Source: Grimontia marina
GTDB lineage: Bacteria > Pseudomonadota > Gammaproteobacteria > Enterobacterales > Vibrionaceae
Assembly: GCF_900060185.1 (NCBI RefSeq)
Contig: NZ_FIZY01000019.1
Location: 26,908 to 90,907, forward strand
Direction of reading: 5' to 3'
Length of the DNA stretch: 64,000 nucleotides
Of this stretch, positions 8,770 through 18,668 are shown piece after piece. The translations under genes were made by a program, and so were the position numbers. The first letter of the stretch is position 1; each line of letters opens with the position of its first letter. The notes beneath the pieces are model-generated. The model was not told the DNA's origin, did no database searches, and worked only from the letters and a program-made list of their open reading frames with translations.

Positions 8770-8836
8770 AAAGCCCCCTCGCTACCTATCGAGTCATACA
8801 TTGAAGTGCTGACTGCCAACGCCATCGGCTGAGAGA

Positions 8837-10792
8837 TTAACTGCCGCTGTTGTTCATCAGTTGGAAACTGACAACAACAAATTCCGCAGGTTTAAGGGGC
8901 GCCATGCCCACCAGTATGTTGACGACGCCGGCGTCGATATCCGCCTGAGTGGTCGTCTCCGCATCGCATTTCACGAAAAAGGCTTGATCCGGTGAGCTTC
9001 CCTGAAATGCACCTTGTCGGAAAAGTCCTTGCATGAAGCTGGTCACCGCGATGCGGATTTCAGACCAAAGCGGTTCGTCATTCGGCATAAACAGGGTCCA
9101 TTGCAAACCGCGGAACAGGGACTCTTCGATGAAAAGCGCCGTGCGTCGAACGGGGACGTATGTCCATTCAGAGGCAAGTTCATTTGCGCCACGCAACGTT
9201 CTTGCTCCCCAGACGATGTTGCCACTGACGCCACCGTTTCTAAGGCAGTTCAAACCAATGGGGTTGAGCAGACCAATCTCGTTGTTAGTGAGATTGTGAT
9301 TAAAGCTAATCACATTACGAAGGCTGGCAGTAATACCAGCTGCTGCTGTCCAAATTCCCGCTTCCGAATCGCGACGGGCATAGACGCCGGCGACAGTTCC
9401 GCTTGGCGCGATCGTCCGTAAACGGTTGTCGTTATTGGGATCCGGCACCCGAACGCGGGGATAGTAGGCGGCTGTGTTACGGTGGCGAAGGCCTGCTCCT
9501 GCCACTTCATCCAACCATTCAATCGCTTCTTCCGCACTGTTCAAGTTCTCTGGCGGATCAATCAGCATGAATGCCCGCTGTTCTTCACAGTAAGCAATCG
9601 CAGGGCTAATCACGCTCGACATGTCAGCGACGTTACCGTTGTTCAGATCTGACGCTTCCGGTATCAGCAGAAGGTTGAAAATATCAACATCTTCCAGCGC
9701 GTATATACCTGTTCGGGCATTTCGGTTACCCCGCAATTGCGCCGCAGTTGGTGCACCACCATCAGCGCCCGCAGTTTGTGCGGTCTGAAATCCTGCTGCT
9801 GCAGCCGTGTTCATCGCGTATTGCTGTACGTTGGCCTCTGTACTGCCTTCCAAAGCGGTCGTCACTGCAAAGTCCCCTGCCGTATCGGTAATTGACACCA
9901 TGTGACCAGCTCGATAAGCGGTGCTGTTGCGCCCGGTGTAAACGGCAATTCGGTCACCCCGAGCAACGACCTGACATTGCGCCCACAGCGGATCTGCTGG
10001 ATGGGTATCTCTAATCGCGTTTTGCAGCATGAGCGCAGCACCAGCGCTGGTTGTTGGTTTCGTCGTCGCGTCAACAACGACAGAGCGCGCAGTGCCATCG
10101 CCTAGATCGATATCCATGGTGTTGTTGTCAGCCATTGCGGCGTAATTTGCGACTGTCTGTGAACCGGAATAATAACCTGTTGGTGCGGGCATATCTGTGC
10201 CAACAAAGTCCGCAATTTGAACCATCATCGAGTTGTCATTGACAACGCTTTGAACAAATCTAGGATGGGCCGCGCCCATAGAAACATTGCGGTAAGTCTC
10301 GTTTCGCACGGGCACTTCGAGACCATCTACATGCCTGATTTCGGTTACTGAAAGATTGAACAGTGATGTGGGATCTGTGGTCAGGTAGTCGACATCAATG
10401 CGGATATGATTGTTCCATGCGCCGGGATCTTCAACCGGCTCACCTTGAAACTGACGCCCGGCGTTAAAAACCAGTGTGGTCGTTGTGAGGCCGTTCCAAC
10501 TATCGACCGACACGCTGCCATTGGTTCCTCCTCCAACACGGACAGCATAGGATTCACCGCCCCCATTTGTAAAAAATTGCGACACTGCATAGCTGGTTTC
10601 ACTGCTGGTATGAACACCGCCCATATGGGTGTCAAAATCTCCGACATGGAACATGCGTACAGGCGTGTTTATCGGACCTCGTGAAAAGCCACCAACAAAC
10701 GCAGCGATAGATGTGGCAGCACCACTGATGGAGCGGCTGCCGCTGGGAATTTCCTGGATGTAAACGCCGGGATATGTCAGTGCAACGGGCAT
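8837..10792 (-). CDS. eCIS contractile sheath protein
   Basis: 651 residues. The frame extends to 10807, but the ATG at 10792 has a GAGGAGG six to seven bases upstream and gives the canonical MPVALTYPGVYIQEIPSGSR start of phage-like sheath proteins, so it is chosen. Other family marks are TSIAAFVGGFSRGPINTPV, FFTNGGGESYAVRVGGG, and the C-terminal LKPAEFVVVSFQLM strand that weaves sheath subunits together. The long insert (about 190-380) is an outer-surface domain. It contracts in the cell exterior to drive the tube. It is the first gene of the operon and the only sheath gene present, unlike the three of Afp and PVC. Confidence 0.93.
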   Translation of the reverse strand: MPVALTYPGVYIQEIPSGSRSISGAATSIAAFVGGFSRGPINTPVRMFHVGDFDTHMGGVHTSSETSYAVSQFFTNGGGESYAVRVGGGTNGSVSVDSWNGLTTTTLVFNAGRQFQGEPVEDPGAWNNHIRIDVDYLTTDPTSLFNLSVTEIRHVDGLEVPVRNETYRNVSMGAAHPRFVQSVVNDNSMMVQIADFVGTDMPAPTGYYSGSQTVANYAAMADNNTMDIDLGDGTARSVVVDATTKPTTSAGAALMLQNAIRDTHPADPLWAQCQVVARGDRIAVYTGRNSTAYRAGHMVSITDTAGDFAVTTALEGSTEANVQQYAMNTAAAAGFQTAQTAGADGGAPTAAQLRGNRNARTGIYALEDVDIFNLLLIPEASDLNNGNVADMSSVISPAIAYCEEQRAFMLIDPPENLNSAEEAIEWLDEVAGAGLRHRNTAAYYPRVRVPDPNNDNRLRTIAPSGTVAGVYARRDSEAGIWTAAAGITASLRNVISFNHNLTNNEIGLLNPIGLNCLRNGGVSGNIVWGARTLRGANELASEWTYVPVRRTALFIEESLFRGLQWTLFMPNDEPLWSEIRIAVTSFMQGLFRQGAFQGSSPDQAFFVKCDAETTTQADIDAGVVNILVGMAPLKPAEFVVVSFQLMNNSGS

Positions 10793-11260
10793 GAGTGACC
10801 TCCTCAACCATGGCAGAACTCGTATAAATTGGCGTTGGGAGCGGCACAGCGGTCTGACAATACCCTATCGCATTTTGACTAAATCGCCATGCGCAGAATA
10901 TGCCACCACAGACCAGTATCAGTGCTGCAATACACAAAGGATGATGGCTAAATCTTGCATTTCCATGTGTCGCATAGGCAAGATAATGTGAGACTTAGAG
11001 GGCTTGGTGAAGAAAAAGCACGATTGGTCTAAATACGGTTTTTCAGGCAGTTAATCCAAATGTAATCGTTCTTACTTCTGAACCTCATTTTTACCAAAAA
11101 GTATATATCCAAACCTTGATGAGTACGGAATTTAATACACGTAAGAAAATAAACCAGACTGAAAAAAGTCTTAGAGGAATAATGCCCAAGCCGCCAAATG
11201 AACTGAAAATGGCTCGCATGGGCATTAGATAAAAAACAAGCTTGAAGTAATCCGGTTGGA
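10793..11260. other. Intergenic region upstream of the eCIS operon
   Basis: 468 bases lie between the sheath start and the phosphatase stop; both genes are on the minus strand. I see no convincing coding frame here. The operon promoter should be in this segment. An AT-rich core near 11085-11125 (with TATATA at about 11102) is the best candidate area, but no clear -35/-10 pair or sigma-54 motif was found. A weak AATCC/GGATT hairpin near 11251-11264 could end the phosphatase transcript. Confidence 0.4.
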
Positions 11261-11752
11261 TTATTGTGCGATAAAGGAGTGGATATAGTCGATTTGTGGC
11301 TGCTTGGTAAAGGCACCCGGGCGTAGCGCCTGAATATCGTGAATAATGTCTTGCAGCTCCCACCCACGCTCAAGCAGAAGGTGTGCTGACAATAAACCGG
11401 TGCGGCCTGAACCACCCATGCAGTGCATGACGACCTTGTCGCCATTTGCGATGGCTTCATGTAATTCTGATTGGCTGGCTTGCCATTTCGCCATGAAGGT
11501 TGAGTCTGGTGCTTCGTCGTCTTCGATAACGATGTGGAACCATTTCATGCCAAGTTCCTGAACCAGTTCACCCAGTTGCTCGACGCCTTTTGACGCCATT
11601 TCTTCTTCGTTGATAGCGGTCACAATAGCAACCGCACCTTGCGCTTTAAGCTGCTGAAGGCTTTCCAACAGCGACAACTCTTTAGTCCCCGGGCAAGGGG
11701 TCAAAATCAAAGCGCCAGATTCCACTGGCAATTCCCAAGTTGGATGTGTCAT
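11261..11752 (-). CDS. Dual-specificity-like protein phosphatase (CDKN3-like family)
   Basis: 163 residues, ATG at 11752 with GGGAG upstream. The signature of cysteine phosphatases is present as H110-C111-M-G-G-S-G-R117-T-G, with Cys111 as nucleophile and Arg117 binding phosphate; Asp83 in EAPD is the likely general acid. Length and layout match small bacterial proteins of the cyclin-dependent kinase inhibitor 3-like phosphatase family. Cytoplasmic, no signal peptide. It sits alone between the eCIS operon and pqiABC, all on the minus strand, and its substrate cannot be told from the sequence. Confidence 0.85.
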   Translation of the reverse strand: MTHPTWELPVESGALILTPCPGTKELSLLESLQQLKAQGAVAIVTAINEEEMASKGVEQLGELVQELGMKWFHIVIEDDEAPDSTFMAKWQASQSELHEAIANGDKVVMHCMGGSGRTGLLSAHLLLERGWELQDIIHDIQALRPGAFTKQPQIDYIHSFIAQ

Positions 11753-11822
11753 CCGAATCTCCCTAATTCTATTACGATGCAGGATCTTGGAGATGAATTA
11801 TGACAATTAGATGACAGCCCAG

Positions 11823-12413
11823 CTAACGGGCTACTCCTACTCGGTTAAGATCAAGCGTCATATCATCTATAGCGGTGTCCAGAGCGATTGAAAGCGCAAG
11901 CACCAAGGCCTGATAGCCCTCCTTTTCAAGGGACTCTTGTGCATAGAAAGTGTTGGACCCAATAACATCACCATTGCCATCTACCAACACCCACTCACCG
12001 GCCACTGTTGCTGCACCCCGGTAGTCTCCTTCAAAACGGCTGATGTTCACCTGTAGCCTTGGCATTTTCAGGCCATTCAGAGAACTGTTGGGGAACATCG
12101 CCCAGTATCTGGTTTTGCCTCTTCGCAATTGAGTTACCAAACGTTCCGCCACTTGCTGGGAAAGGTTTTCTCCCCATAGGTTGCTTTGGGCAATAACAAC
12201 CTCGGTTTCCGAAGTTTGGTACGCGATGCCCTCTCCCGCTAAATAACCTGCCACCTTCACAGGCTGAACCAGTAGAATGGGTTGCTCCTTGAATTCCGAA
12301 GTATCTCTCGTCTCTGCCTGTGGGAGAAGATAGGTTTTAGTGACAGAATCAGGCGTGCTGCTGCAGCCCACCAATGCTGCAATGAAAAGCACCCCGAACA
12401 TTGACCGCTTCAT
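11823..12413 (-). CDS. pqiC: PqiC outer-membrane lipoprotein
   Basis: 196 residues. A lipoprotein signal peptide is clear: MKRSMFGVLFIAALVGCSST, with the lipobox LVGC and Cys17 as the lipidated residue. The rest fits the ABC-type transport auxiliary lipoprotein family of PqiC/YmbA, with the VKVAGYLAGEGIAYQTSETE strand and the FNRVAWAE-like SNLWGENLSQQV segment. It anchors the PqiB channel to the outer membrane in the PqiABC system that moves lipids across the periplasm. The start overlaps the pqiB stop by one base, so the genes are coupled. A hairpin using AGCCC/GGGCT spans its stop. Confidence 0.9.
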   Translation of the reverse strand: MKRSMFGVLFIAALVGCSSTPDSVTKTYLLPQAETRDTSEFKEQPILLVQPVKVAGYLAGEGIAYQTSETEVVIAQSNLWGENLSQQVAERLVTQLRRGKTRYWAMFPNSSLNGLKMPRLQVNISRFEGDYRGAATVAGEWVLVDGNGDVIGSNTFYAQESLEKEGYQALVLALSIALDTAIDDMTLDLNRVGVAR

Positions 12414-14110
12414 TAAGGTTCTCCCTTCACTGGAATTGGATCTGATAACTGGCTTTCACCGAAAATAAGAGAATTTGGCTTCTGGTTTAGTTTCTTCATA
12501 AGTGGACTGAATCCATCCATTGCATCGTTGAAACCCGACAGTGCTTCTTGCAGTTTTTGGTATAACTCTGAGTCTGGGTTGAAACCCCGCAAAGTTCGCT
12601 GAAGCTCTTCCAAAGTATCCCTCAATTCCTGAGGAAGGTTTTGTGCACCATCCTGTGCAAGCAAGCCATCGAGACGCTGAATCAGACCATCTAACTCTTT
12701 ACCCGCTGAATTCAAGGTCGCCATGGTTTCCTGTGAAGCATCCAACGTTTCTTCAAGAGAGGTCAGCACACCTTCAACTGGCAGCCTATTAAGCTTGTTT
12801 AGGATACCTCCAATCTGGCGCTGAAATTGGACGAACTCGCCAGACACAGTGGGGAAGTGATCATAGCCACGATAAGTCGAAAGAAACTCCTTGCCCACCT
12901 CATCTGGATAGAAATCAGTATCAATGAACAAAGCGCCAGTGAGAAGGTTTCCTGTTTTGAGAGTGGCACGGAGCCCATGTTCAAATTCATTACTCAGTGC
13001 AGTTTTCAGCTCTTCGGCAGTGATAGACACGTCGGGATCCATAATTCGTTCAACTTCAATATGGATCAGCACGGGGATTTGCTTGGACGCGAAACCTTGT
13101 TTTTTGTCAGTGAGGTGAAGTGGCACTTTTTCCACTGTGCCGATACGGATACCACGGTATTCAACCGGCGCTCCGGGGTTCAACCCACGAACAGACTCAC
13201 CAAACAATAAGGCGTATTCAATCACTTTATGGTAAATCTGCTCCCGAACCTGCTTCAGGTCGTCATACAACTCGAACGCCGTCATTTGTTCAGTAACTGG
13301 ATAACCTTTTGGCTGACCCTCTGGAACCATAAAGCTCACACCACCGCTGACTAAAGATTCGAGTGAAGCGATATCCACATTGATCCCTTGCGCATTCATC
13401 TGGATGTGTACCCCCGAAGTTAGCAAGAACCGAGACTCAGTAGTGACCAAGGCATCATAAGGCCTAAAAATAAATAATTGATAACTTGCCTTTTCTTTCT
13501 GTAAATCAAAGCCCACCTTCTCTACTCGCCCTACGGTATAACCTTCAAACAAAACCGGATCACCAACTGATAATGCGCCCGCTTTTTTAGAGGTGAGAAC
13601 AACCCTAAGCCCTTTTGCATCGGGTGGCGCTATAGGTGGGACATCCAATACATTGAAGGTGTTCTGGGATTTATCTGATTCACCGGGCCGCAACGCAATG
13701 TAAGCACCTGAAAGTAACGTACCAAGTCCAGTAACGCCCTCTCGACCAATACGGGGTTTCACCACCCAGAATGTCGCATCTTCCTTAAGCATTCGATCGG
13801 CACTTTTATCCATCCGCGCTTTAACAACGATAGCGGAGTAATCTTTGTTGAGCTGCACATCTGTGACCACGCCGACTTTCACATCACGTGCCCTGATTTC
13901 TGTTTTCCCTGCTTCAAGGCCATCTGCTGTTTGAACATGCAAAGTGATCAAGGTGCCTTGATTGCTTTCGTACTGATAAAACATCCAAATACCGACAGCC
14001 AGCGAGATCAAAGGCAGGATCCAAACAGCAGAGAATGAGCGTCCACTTTTTACCGTTGCAGTGACTTGTTCTTCATTACTCATAGGATCTTCGTCTCTTA
14101 TATTTCTCAT
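12413..14110 (-). CDS. pqiB: PqiB, MCE-domain periplasmic channel protein
   Basis: 565 residues from the ATG at 14110, which overlaps the pqiA stop (TAATG); an internal ATG at 14083 (MSNEEQ) is a possible alternative. One membrane helix near residues 27-46 (AVWILPLISLAVGIWMF) is followed by three MCE domains (from about 50, 165 and 290), recognisable by repeated strands such as ADGLEAGKTEIRARDVKVG and AGALSVGDPVLFEGYTVGRV. A helical C-terminal part (about 430-560) should form the coiled-coil needle described for E. coli PqiB. It spans the periplasm between PqiA and PqiC and helps keep the outer membrane intact. Confidence 0.93.
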   Translation of the reverse strand: MRNIRDEDPMSNEEQVTATVKSGRSFSAVWILPLISLAVGIWMFYQYESNQGTLITLHVQTADGLEAGKTEIRARDVKVGVVTDVQLNKDYSAIVVKARMDKSADRMLKEDATFWVVKPRIGREGVTGLGTLLSGAYIALRPGESDKSQNTFNVLDVPPIAPPDAKGLRVVLTSKKAGALSVGDPVLFEGYTVGRVEKVGFDLQKEKASYQLFIFRPYDALVTTESRFLLTSGVHIQMNAQGINVDIASLESLVSGGVSFMVPEGQPKGYPVTEQMTAFELYDDLKQVREQIYHKVIEYALLFGESVRGLNPGAPVEYRGIRIGTVEKVPLHLTDKKQGFASKQIPVLIHIEVERIMDPDVSITAEELKTALSNEFEHGLRATLKTGNLLTGALFIDTDFYPDEVGKEFLSTYRGYDHFPTVSGEFVQFQRQIGGILNKLNRLPVEGVLTSLEETLDASQETMATLNSAGKELDGLIQRLDGLLAQDGAQNLPQELRDTLEELQRTLRGFNPDSELYQKLQEALSGFNDAMDGFSPLMKKLNQKPNSLIFGESQLSDPIPVKGEP

Positions 14111-15414
14111 TATGTTAGTTCACCCGAAACTTCAGAATTGAACGAAGTTTCACGCAAACTGAGGGGGCCCCAGAACACTCTGGGGTCAAAAATCAACGCA
14201 GAGGAAATGGTGAGAAATACGACCAGTGCGAAATAAAGCGCTGCAGGGCCGGGGCTGATGCTCATGAGTCCTTTGAGATTGACCAAAGCGGATAATATGG
14301 CAACCACAAAAACATCAATCATCGACCAGCGCCCTACCAACTCAGTAAAGCGGTAATATTTAAGCTTCTTTAAAGCATCTCTGTCGTCTGTAATGCCTTC
14401 TTTTGTCGCCTGAAGAAGCCAACCAATAATCAACATCTTGGTCATCGGCACAAACACACTGGCGATAAAGATGATGGCAGCAATCGGGTATGAGCCAAGA
14501 TTCCAAAGCAATATAACGCCATCCATGATAGTTGATCGCTCTGTACTCCCGAGGCTAACGGTATACATCATGGGATAAAGGTTAGCGGGGATATAGAAAA
14601 TCACTGCACTGATGAGAAAAGACCATGCCCAAGCAGTGTTCTTAGCTGGGTTGTAGGGACGAAGACGACTATCACATCGCTGGCAGTGTTTGTGGTGGGG
14701 TTCATTGATTTGATGGCATACCCTACAGGCAACATGATTCCCAGATAGGTGTGTATCCCCGGCTTTTACCTCACCTGTTGAATAAGACGGGAATAGATTT
14801 TCCCAAAGCCACTCTTTATCAATGGAACGGGAAAACACCACAACAAGCACGCTGTAGGCACAGTAAGACCAGAAAGCAGAGCCCAGTTCAACATCAGCCA
14901 GCGCTGCAATCTTCACTAAACTGACAATGACACCAACCAAAAAAATATCAACTAACAACCAGATTTCCACCCGGAACACCATCCGGCTCAGTTGCTTTAA
15001 CAAAGAGGGAGGACTGATCACTGCCTGCCCTTTGGCCAATTTATTTGCAACGTGGAATAGATACATCACCAATATGATATAAATCGCTGGAAGTACAATG
15101 ATGGTCGTGAGCAAAACGGCAGCGAGTGCGTTGTTGTCAAAATGATGGAAAACCCTAACTGCATCCATCAATGAAATGCTGTTGCTGACACCTTTCGCGC
15201 TGAACGACATAAAAGGAAAAACACAACTAAGCAGCAACATGATGAGGCAAGTAATGCCATAGGCGTGCACTTTTGCCGCACTATTGATTACCTTTCTGAT
15301 TAATGTATGCCCACACCTTGGACAACTCGCTTTACCACTCCCATTAAAAGGCGGAATCGCAGAAACCAATCCGCACTCATGACAAGCTATAAGCAAATGA
15401 GGTGTTTTCTGCAT
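14110..15414 (-). CDS. pqiA: PqiA inner-membrane protein
   Basis: 434 residues. Two Cys-rich zinc-ribbon-like modules (CHEC...CPRC near the N-terminus, and CRVC...HCQRC near 230-245) each precede a block of four membrane helices, the duplicated layout of PqiA. Family conservation includes FPFMSF and the PANLYPMMY segment. It is the inner-membrane partner that feeds or receives lipid from PqiB. It is the first gene of pqiABC; its promoter must lie in the 256-base gap shared with the divergent rhlE-like gene. In enterobacteria pqi is under SoxRS control, but no soxbox was identified here. Confidence 0.92.
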   Translation of the reverse strand: MQKTPHLLIACHECGLVSAIPPFNGSGKASCPRCGHTLIRKVINSAAKVHAYGITCLIMLLLSCVFPFMSFSAKGVSNSISLMDAVRVFHHFDNNALAAVLLTTIIVLPAIYIILVMYLFHVANKLAKGQAVISPPSLLKQLSRMVFRVEIWLLVDIFLVGVIVSLVKIAALADVELGSAFWSYCAYSVLVVVFSRSIDKEWLWENLFPSYSTGEVKAGDTHLSGNHVACRVCHQINEPHHKHCQRCDSRLRPYNPAKNTAWAWSFLISAVIFYIPANLYPMMYTVSLGSTERSTIMDGVILLWNLGSYPIAAIIFIASVFVPMTKMLIIGWLLQATKEGITDDRDALKKLKYYRFTELVGRWSMIDVFVVAILSALVNLKGLMSISPGPAALYFALVVFLTISSALIFDPRVFWGPLSLRETSFNSEVSGELT

Positions 15415-15670
15415 ACCAAAGACTCTAGTTGCATATACAAATCAGTATACCTATTCCCCTGATCATTAACGTCTTATCCTTGAACCAGTTTTATATTTAG
15501 TATCTTCAGACGCCGCCGGTAGTCACACACATGGCATTTATTCATTCATTATTAGATATTCATTGCTCTAGCTAGCCGAAAAGCGCAGAATAACGCCCCT
15601 TTGTCCCAGTCTTCGGCACACTTGCCGACCAAGCCTGCTTTTGGGCATTCACTTACCGAGAAGTTAATTT
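15415..15670. promoter_or_regulatory. Divergent promoter region between pqiA and the helicase gene
   Basis: 256 bases separate the divergent pqiA and helicase starts. The segment is AT-rich on the pqiA side (about 15420-15560). The roughly 90 bases before the helicase ATG are more GC-rich and probably form its 5' leader. I could not assign -35/-10 boxes with confidence. No clear Shine-Dalgarno is seen except a weak GAGAAG about nine bases before the ATG at 15671. Confidence 0.4.
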
Positions 15671-17197
15671 ATGGGTTTTACCGATCTAGGTCTTTCTGCG
15701 CCAATCCTCCGTGCTATTCAGGAAAAAGGTTATGATACTCCCTCTCCGATTCAGGCTCAGGCAATCCCTGCTGTCCTGGAGGGAAAGGATGTCATGGCCG
15801 CTGCGCAGACAGGTACAGGTAAAACTGCGGGCTTCGTTCTACCGATCCTTGAGCGTTTGAGCGAAGGTTCACGTGCGCGTCCGAACCATATTCGTGCGCT
15901 GATCCTGACGCCAACCCGCGAGCTGGCAGCACAGATCCACGAAAACGCGGTGGTTTACAGCCGTCACCTGCGTCTTCGTTCCAGCGTGGTTTTCGGCGGC
16001 GTGAAGATTAACCCGCAAATGATGAACCTACGCAAAGGCACAGATATTCTGGTGGCAACGCCGGGTCGTCTGTTGGATCTTTACCAGCAAAACGCAGTGA
16101 AATTCTCACAGCTTGAAGTTCTGGTGTTGGACGAAGCCGACCGCATGCTGGATATGGGCTTCTTCCGCGACATCAAGAAGATCCTCGACCTATTGCCGAA
16201 GAACCGCCAGAACCTGCTGTTCTCTGCCACTTTCTCAGAGGAAATCCGCGGCTTGGCAAAAGGTCTGGTGAACAACCCTGTCGAGATTTCAGTGACGCCA
16301 GCAAACTCAACAGCGCGCACTGTAGAGCAGTGGATTTACCCTGCGGACAAGAAAAAGAAACCGGCGATGCTGGCAAAGCTGATCAAAGACGGCGACTGGA
16401 AACAAGTATTGGTGTTTACCCGCACCAAACACGGCGCCAACAAGCTTTCCCACTTCCTGAACGATGAAGGCATCACCGCTGCTCCCATTCACGGTAATAA
16501 AAGCCAAGGTGCACGCACCAAAGCATTGGCTGATTTTAAATCTGGAGATGTTCGTGTGTTGGTTGCGACCGACATTGCTGCCCGTGGTATTGATATCCCT
16601 CAGCTCCCACAAGTGGTGAACTTTGAAATTCCACATGTGGCTGAAGACTATGTTCACCGCATTGGCCGTACGGGTCGTGCAGGTGAATCTGGCAAAGCGG
16701 TTTCTCTAGTATGTGCAGATGAAGCGGACGATCTGTTTGGCATCGAGCGTTTAATTCAACAGCTGCTGCGCCGCGAAGAACTGGAAGGCTTCAAGCCAAC
16801 CAATGTAGTACCGGAGAAAGCACTGGAAACACGTCCTATCAAACCAAAGAAACCGAAAAAGCCTAAGAAGCCAAAAGCACAAAATGGTGAAGCGAAAGCA
16901 GCACCAAAATCCGGCACAGCAAAAGCTAACGATGGTCAGCCAAGAACTGATAAAGCGTCTCAGAAGAAAAAACCGTTCAAGGGCAAGCCGCGTAACGGCG
17001 CACAGCAGGGAAAAAAGCCAGCGGGTAACAATACTGGCAATCGCACGAACAACGGTGAAGGTAAACCGCGCCGCGCTGGCAGTGGCAATCCAAACCAACC
17101 AAATTCAAACAAGGCTAAGCCGAATAATCGCAAATCCAATGATGCGCGTCGCAGGCCAAGCGACGACGGTGTAAAAGTCAGTTGGAGCAACTACTAA
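15671..17197 (+). CDS. rhlE: DEAD-box ATP-dependent RNA helicase, RhlE type
   Basis: 508 residues. All core motifs are visible: Q motif ([13 protein letters not shown]), Walker A AQTGTGKT (45-52), PTRELA, the DEAD box (154-157), SAT in LLFSATFS, and [10 protein letters not shown] at about 330. After the helicase core (about 375 residues) comes a 130-residue Lys/Pro/Asn/Gly-rich basic tail with a [12 protein letters not shown] run, likely binding RNA. RhlE proteins remodel ribosomal and other RNAs, often in cold or stress. It is a plus-strand single gene placed between two minus-strand blocks and ends in a shared terminator with the T6SS cluster. Confidence 0.9.
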   Translation: MGFTDLGLSAPILRAIQEKGYDTPSPIQAQAIPAVLEGKDVMAAAQTGTGKTAGFVLPILERLSEGSRARPNHIRALILTPTRELAAQIHENAVVYSRHLRLRSSVVFGGVKINPQMMNLRKGTDILVATPGRLLDLYQQNAVKFSQLEVLVLDEADRMLDMGFFRDIKKILDLLPKNRQNLLFSATFSEEIRGLAKGLVNNPVEISVTPANSTARTVEQWIYPADKKKKPAMLAKLIKDGDWKQVLVFTRTKHGANKLSHFLNDEGITAAPIHGNKSQGARTKALADFKSGDVRVLVATDIAARGIDIPQLPQVVNFEIPHVAEDYVHRIGRTGRAGESGKAVSLVCADEADDLFGIERLIQQLLRREELEGFKPTNVVPEKALETRPIKPKKPKKPKKPKAQNGEAKAAPKSGTAKANDGQPRTDKASQKKKPFKGKPRNGAQQGKKPAGNNTGNRTNNGEGKPRRAGSGNPNQPNSNKAKPNNRKSNDARRRPSDDGVKVSWSNY

Positions 17198-17284
17198 ATC
17201 CTCCTCATACAAGCCGACAACAGCAACGATGCTTTCGTATTTGGTGCGTCGCTGAGTTTTTAAATCCAACTCACACCTACACAA

Positions 17285-17310
17285 AATAGGGAGCCAAATG
17301 GCTCCCTATT
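17285..17310. terminator. Bidirectional terminator hairpin
   Basis: An 11-bp perfect stem (AATAGGGAGCC, 17285-17295, with its complement at 17300-17310) closes a four-base AAAT loop. It lies between the converging helicase gene and the T6SS cluster. A short A-run on the left and TT on the right fit use in both directions. The stop codon of the minus-strand vasL gene (17306-17308) is inside the right arm. Confidence 0.85.
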
Positions 17311-18607
17311 CTTGCTTAACTTCTAATTGCTCACTCTCAGACAACGTCTCTCCCACTAACATCTTTTTCATCACTAATGCTTTCAGTTGCTTATCTAAGA
17401 CATCTAGCTCCTGTTTTGCCTTTTCAACGTCACCATCACTGATCAGTTTTTCAGCAAAAGAAATACGGGCTACCAGCGGAGACAAACTAATCGCGTAGTT
17501 TTCCAGGCCTCTGGCCAATGCTTGAACCTGATCGGCGCGACCACTCTTGGCATACAAGCTGATATTTGCAGCACGGGTCCGAGCGGTTTCGAACTTCTCA
17601 TTCATCGTATCAAATTCTGCAACCAATCCAGACTGCCATTGTTGAAGAGACTTGGCAACTTGTGCCGCTTCCGGTGTATCAGGGAAAAGGTATTGAAGAC
17701 TATCTGCATACTCCATACCCGAAGCATAGTTATCGCCAATCTTCGATGCTGTCAGTATCGAGACTTTATCTGCGTAGCTTGGAAGCAACTGTGCCTGATA
17801 TTCCTTTAATGCCTGAGAACCGTATTTCTCGCGGACGGACTGAGCTTCTTCCAAGGAAATCACCTTGGGCTCAACTCCGGCTGTGGTAAGGTCTGTGAGC
17901 GGCGTTTCAGCGCTGCCCTGCACTTCTAATAGTCCATATAGTGAAGCAGCACCAACAAACAGACCACCGATAAAAATCAGTGCGCTGATATTTTGTTTTT
18001 TCACTTCTGCCTCAACGGGAGGAGGCGCGATTGCAATCCCTTTGCTTTGACTCTCTAAACGATCGATATGCTCAAAAATACTAAATCCAAGCACGTCTAA
18101 ATCATCAACTTTATGCCCACCGTTCTTAGAAAGGTTTCTATCGATAGCTTCTAGTGCGCGCTCGCAACGGTATAAATCGCGAAGTTGGCCAATGCTGGGG
18201 TGAATCGCGCGAACTTCTTCGCCAATGCGACCCAGCATCCAACGATAGAGCTCAGCGCGTTTTGCATGAGGCATGTTCTCATCCTCAGGTGCGCGCAATA
18301 CAGCGACCTGAAGCTCTAGACCGTTGGCAAAACCGGATAGGCCCTGCGTTTTCATCGAAGCGACGGTGAAGTAGATAGCAACAAGAAGATCCGCCCCTTC
18401 TTCCGTCGCCACTTTTTCGCAAAGCTCACGAACCTTTGTCCAGTCCGTCGAGCCAGCAAGCGGGTTAAAGCGTCGGTTTATCTCGCTGCGTATTTTCTGG
18501 TAGTCAGAAGAGTCCCGCAGTTTTGCGCTGTTTTCTGCCAGTTTTACGCCATCGATGTCCGTCAACATCCACTGCGACACTGTGTTTGTCCTTGTTTTTA
18601 TATTCAA
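17306..18607 (-). CDS. vasL: T6SS VasL-type protein (TssA-related)
   Basis: 433 residues. The N-terminal half contains an ImpA_N/TssA-like domain (RRFNPLAGSTDWTKVRELCEKV and the following ATEEGADLLVAIYFTV). One hydrophobic helix follows near 210-230 (ALIFIGGLFVGAASLYGLL), and the C-terminal part is the VasL-type helical domain. VasL is the last gene of the main V. cholerae cluster, directly after vasK, exactly as here. TssA-related membrane-bound proteins of this kind are thought to help stabilise or cap the sheath. Its role is less well known than that of the core genes. Confidence 0.85.
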   Translation of the reverse strand: MNIKTRTNTVSQWMLTDIDGVKLAENSAKLRDSSDYQKIRSEINRRFNPLAGSTDWTKVRELCEKVATEEGADLLVAIYFTVASMKTQGLSGFANGLELQVAVLRAPEDENMPHAKRAELYRWMLGRIGEEVRAIHPSIGQLRDLYRCERALEAIDRNLSKNGGHKVDDLDVLGFSIFEHIDRLESQSKGIAIAPPPVEAEVKKQNISALIFIGGLFVGAASLYGLLEVQGSAETPLTDLTTAGVEPKVISLEEAQSVREKYGSQALKEYQAQLLPSYADKVSILTASKIGDNYASGMEYADSLQYLFPDTPEAAQVAKSLQQWQSGLVAEFDTMNEKFETARTRAANISLYAKSGRADQVQALARGLENYAISLSPLVARISFAEKLISDGDVEKAKQELDVLDKQLKALVMKKMLVGETLSESEQLEVKQE

Positions 18608-18668
18608 GCCGCCGAAGATCTATTGACAATAGGGTCTGTTGACCTTTGGTGGCTTGATTTTGTTGTCT

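Noticed and set aside
1..10792. Prophage tail module
   Set aside because: DUF4255 cap, AAA+ ATPase and DUF4157 protein mark an eCIS; no head, lysis or integrase genes are seen. The left part of the locus is not visible, so this is not absolute.
11029..11460. A 143-codon minus-strand frame spanning the phosphatase end and the intergenic DNA
   Set aside because: It overlaps the well supported phosphatase gene by 200 bases in another frame and has no family features; the composition is that of shadow translation.
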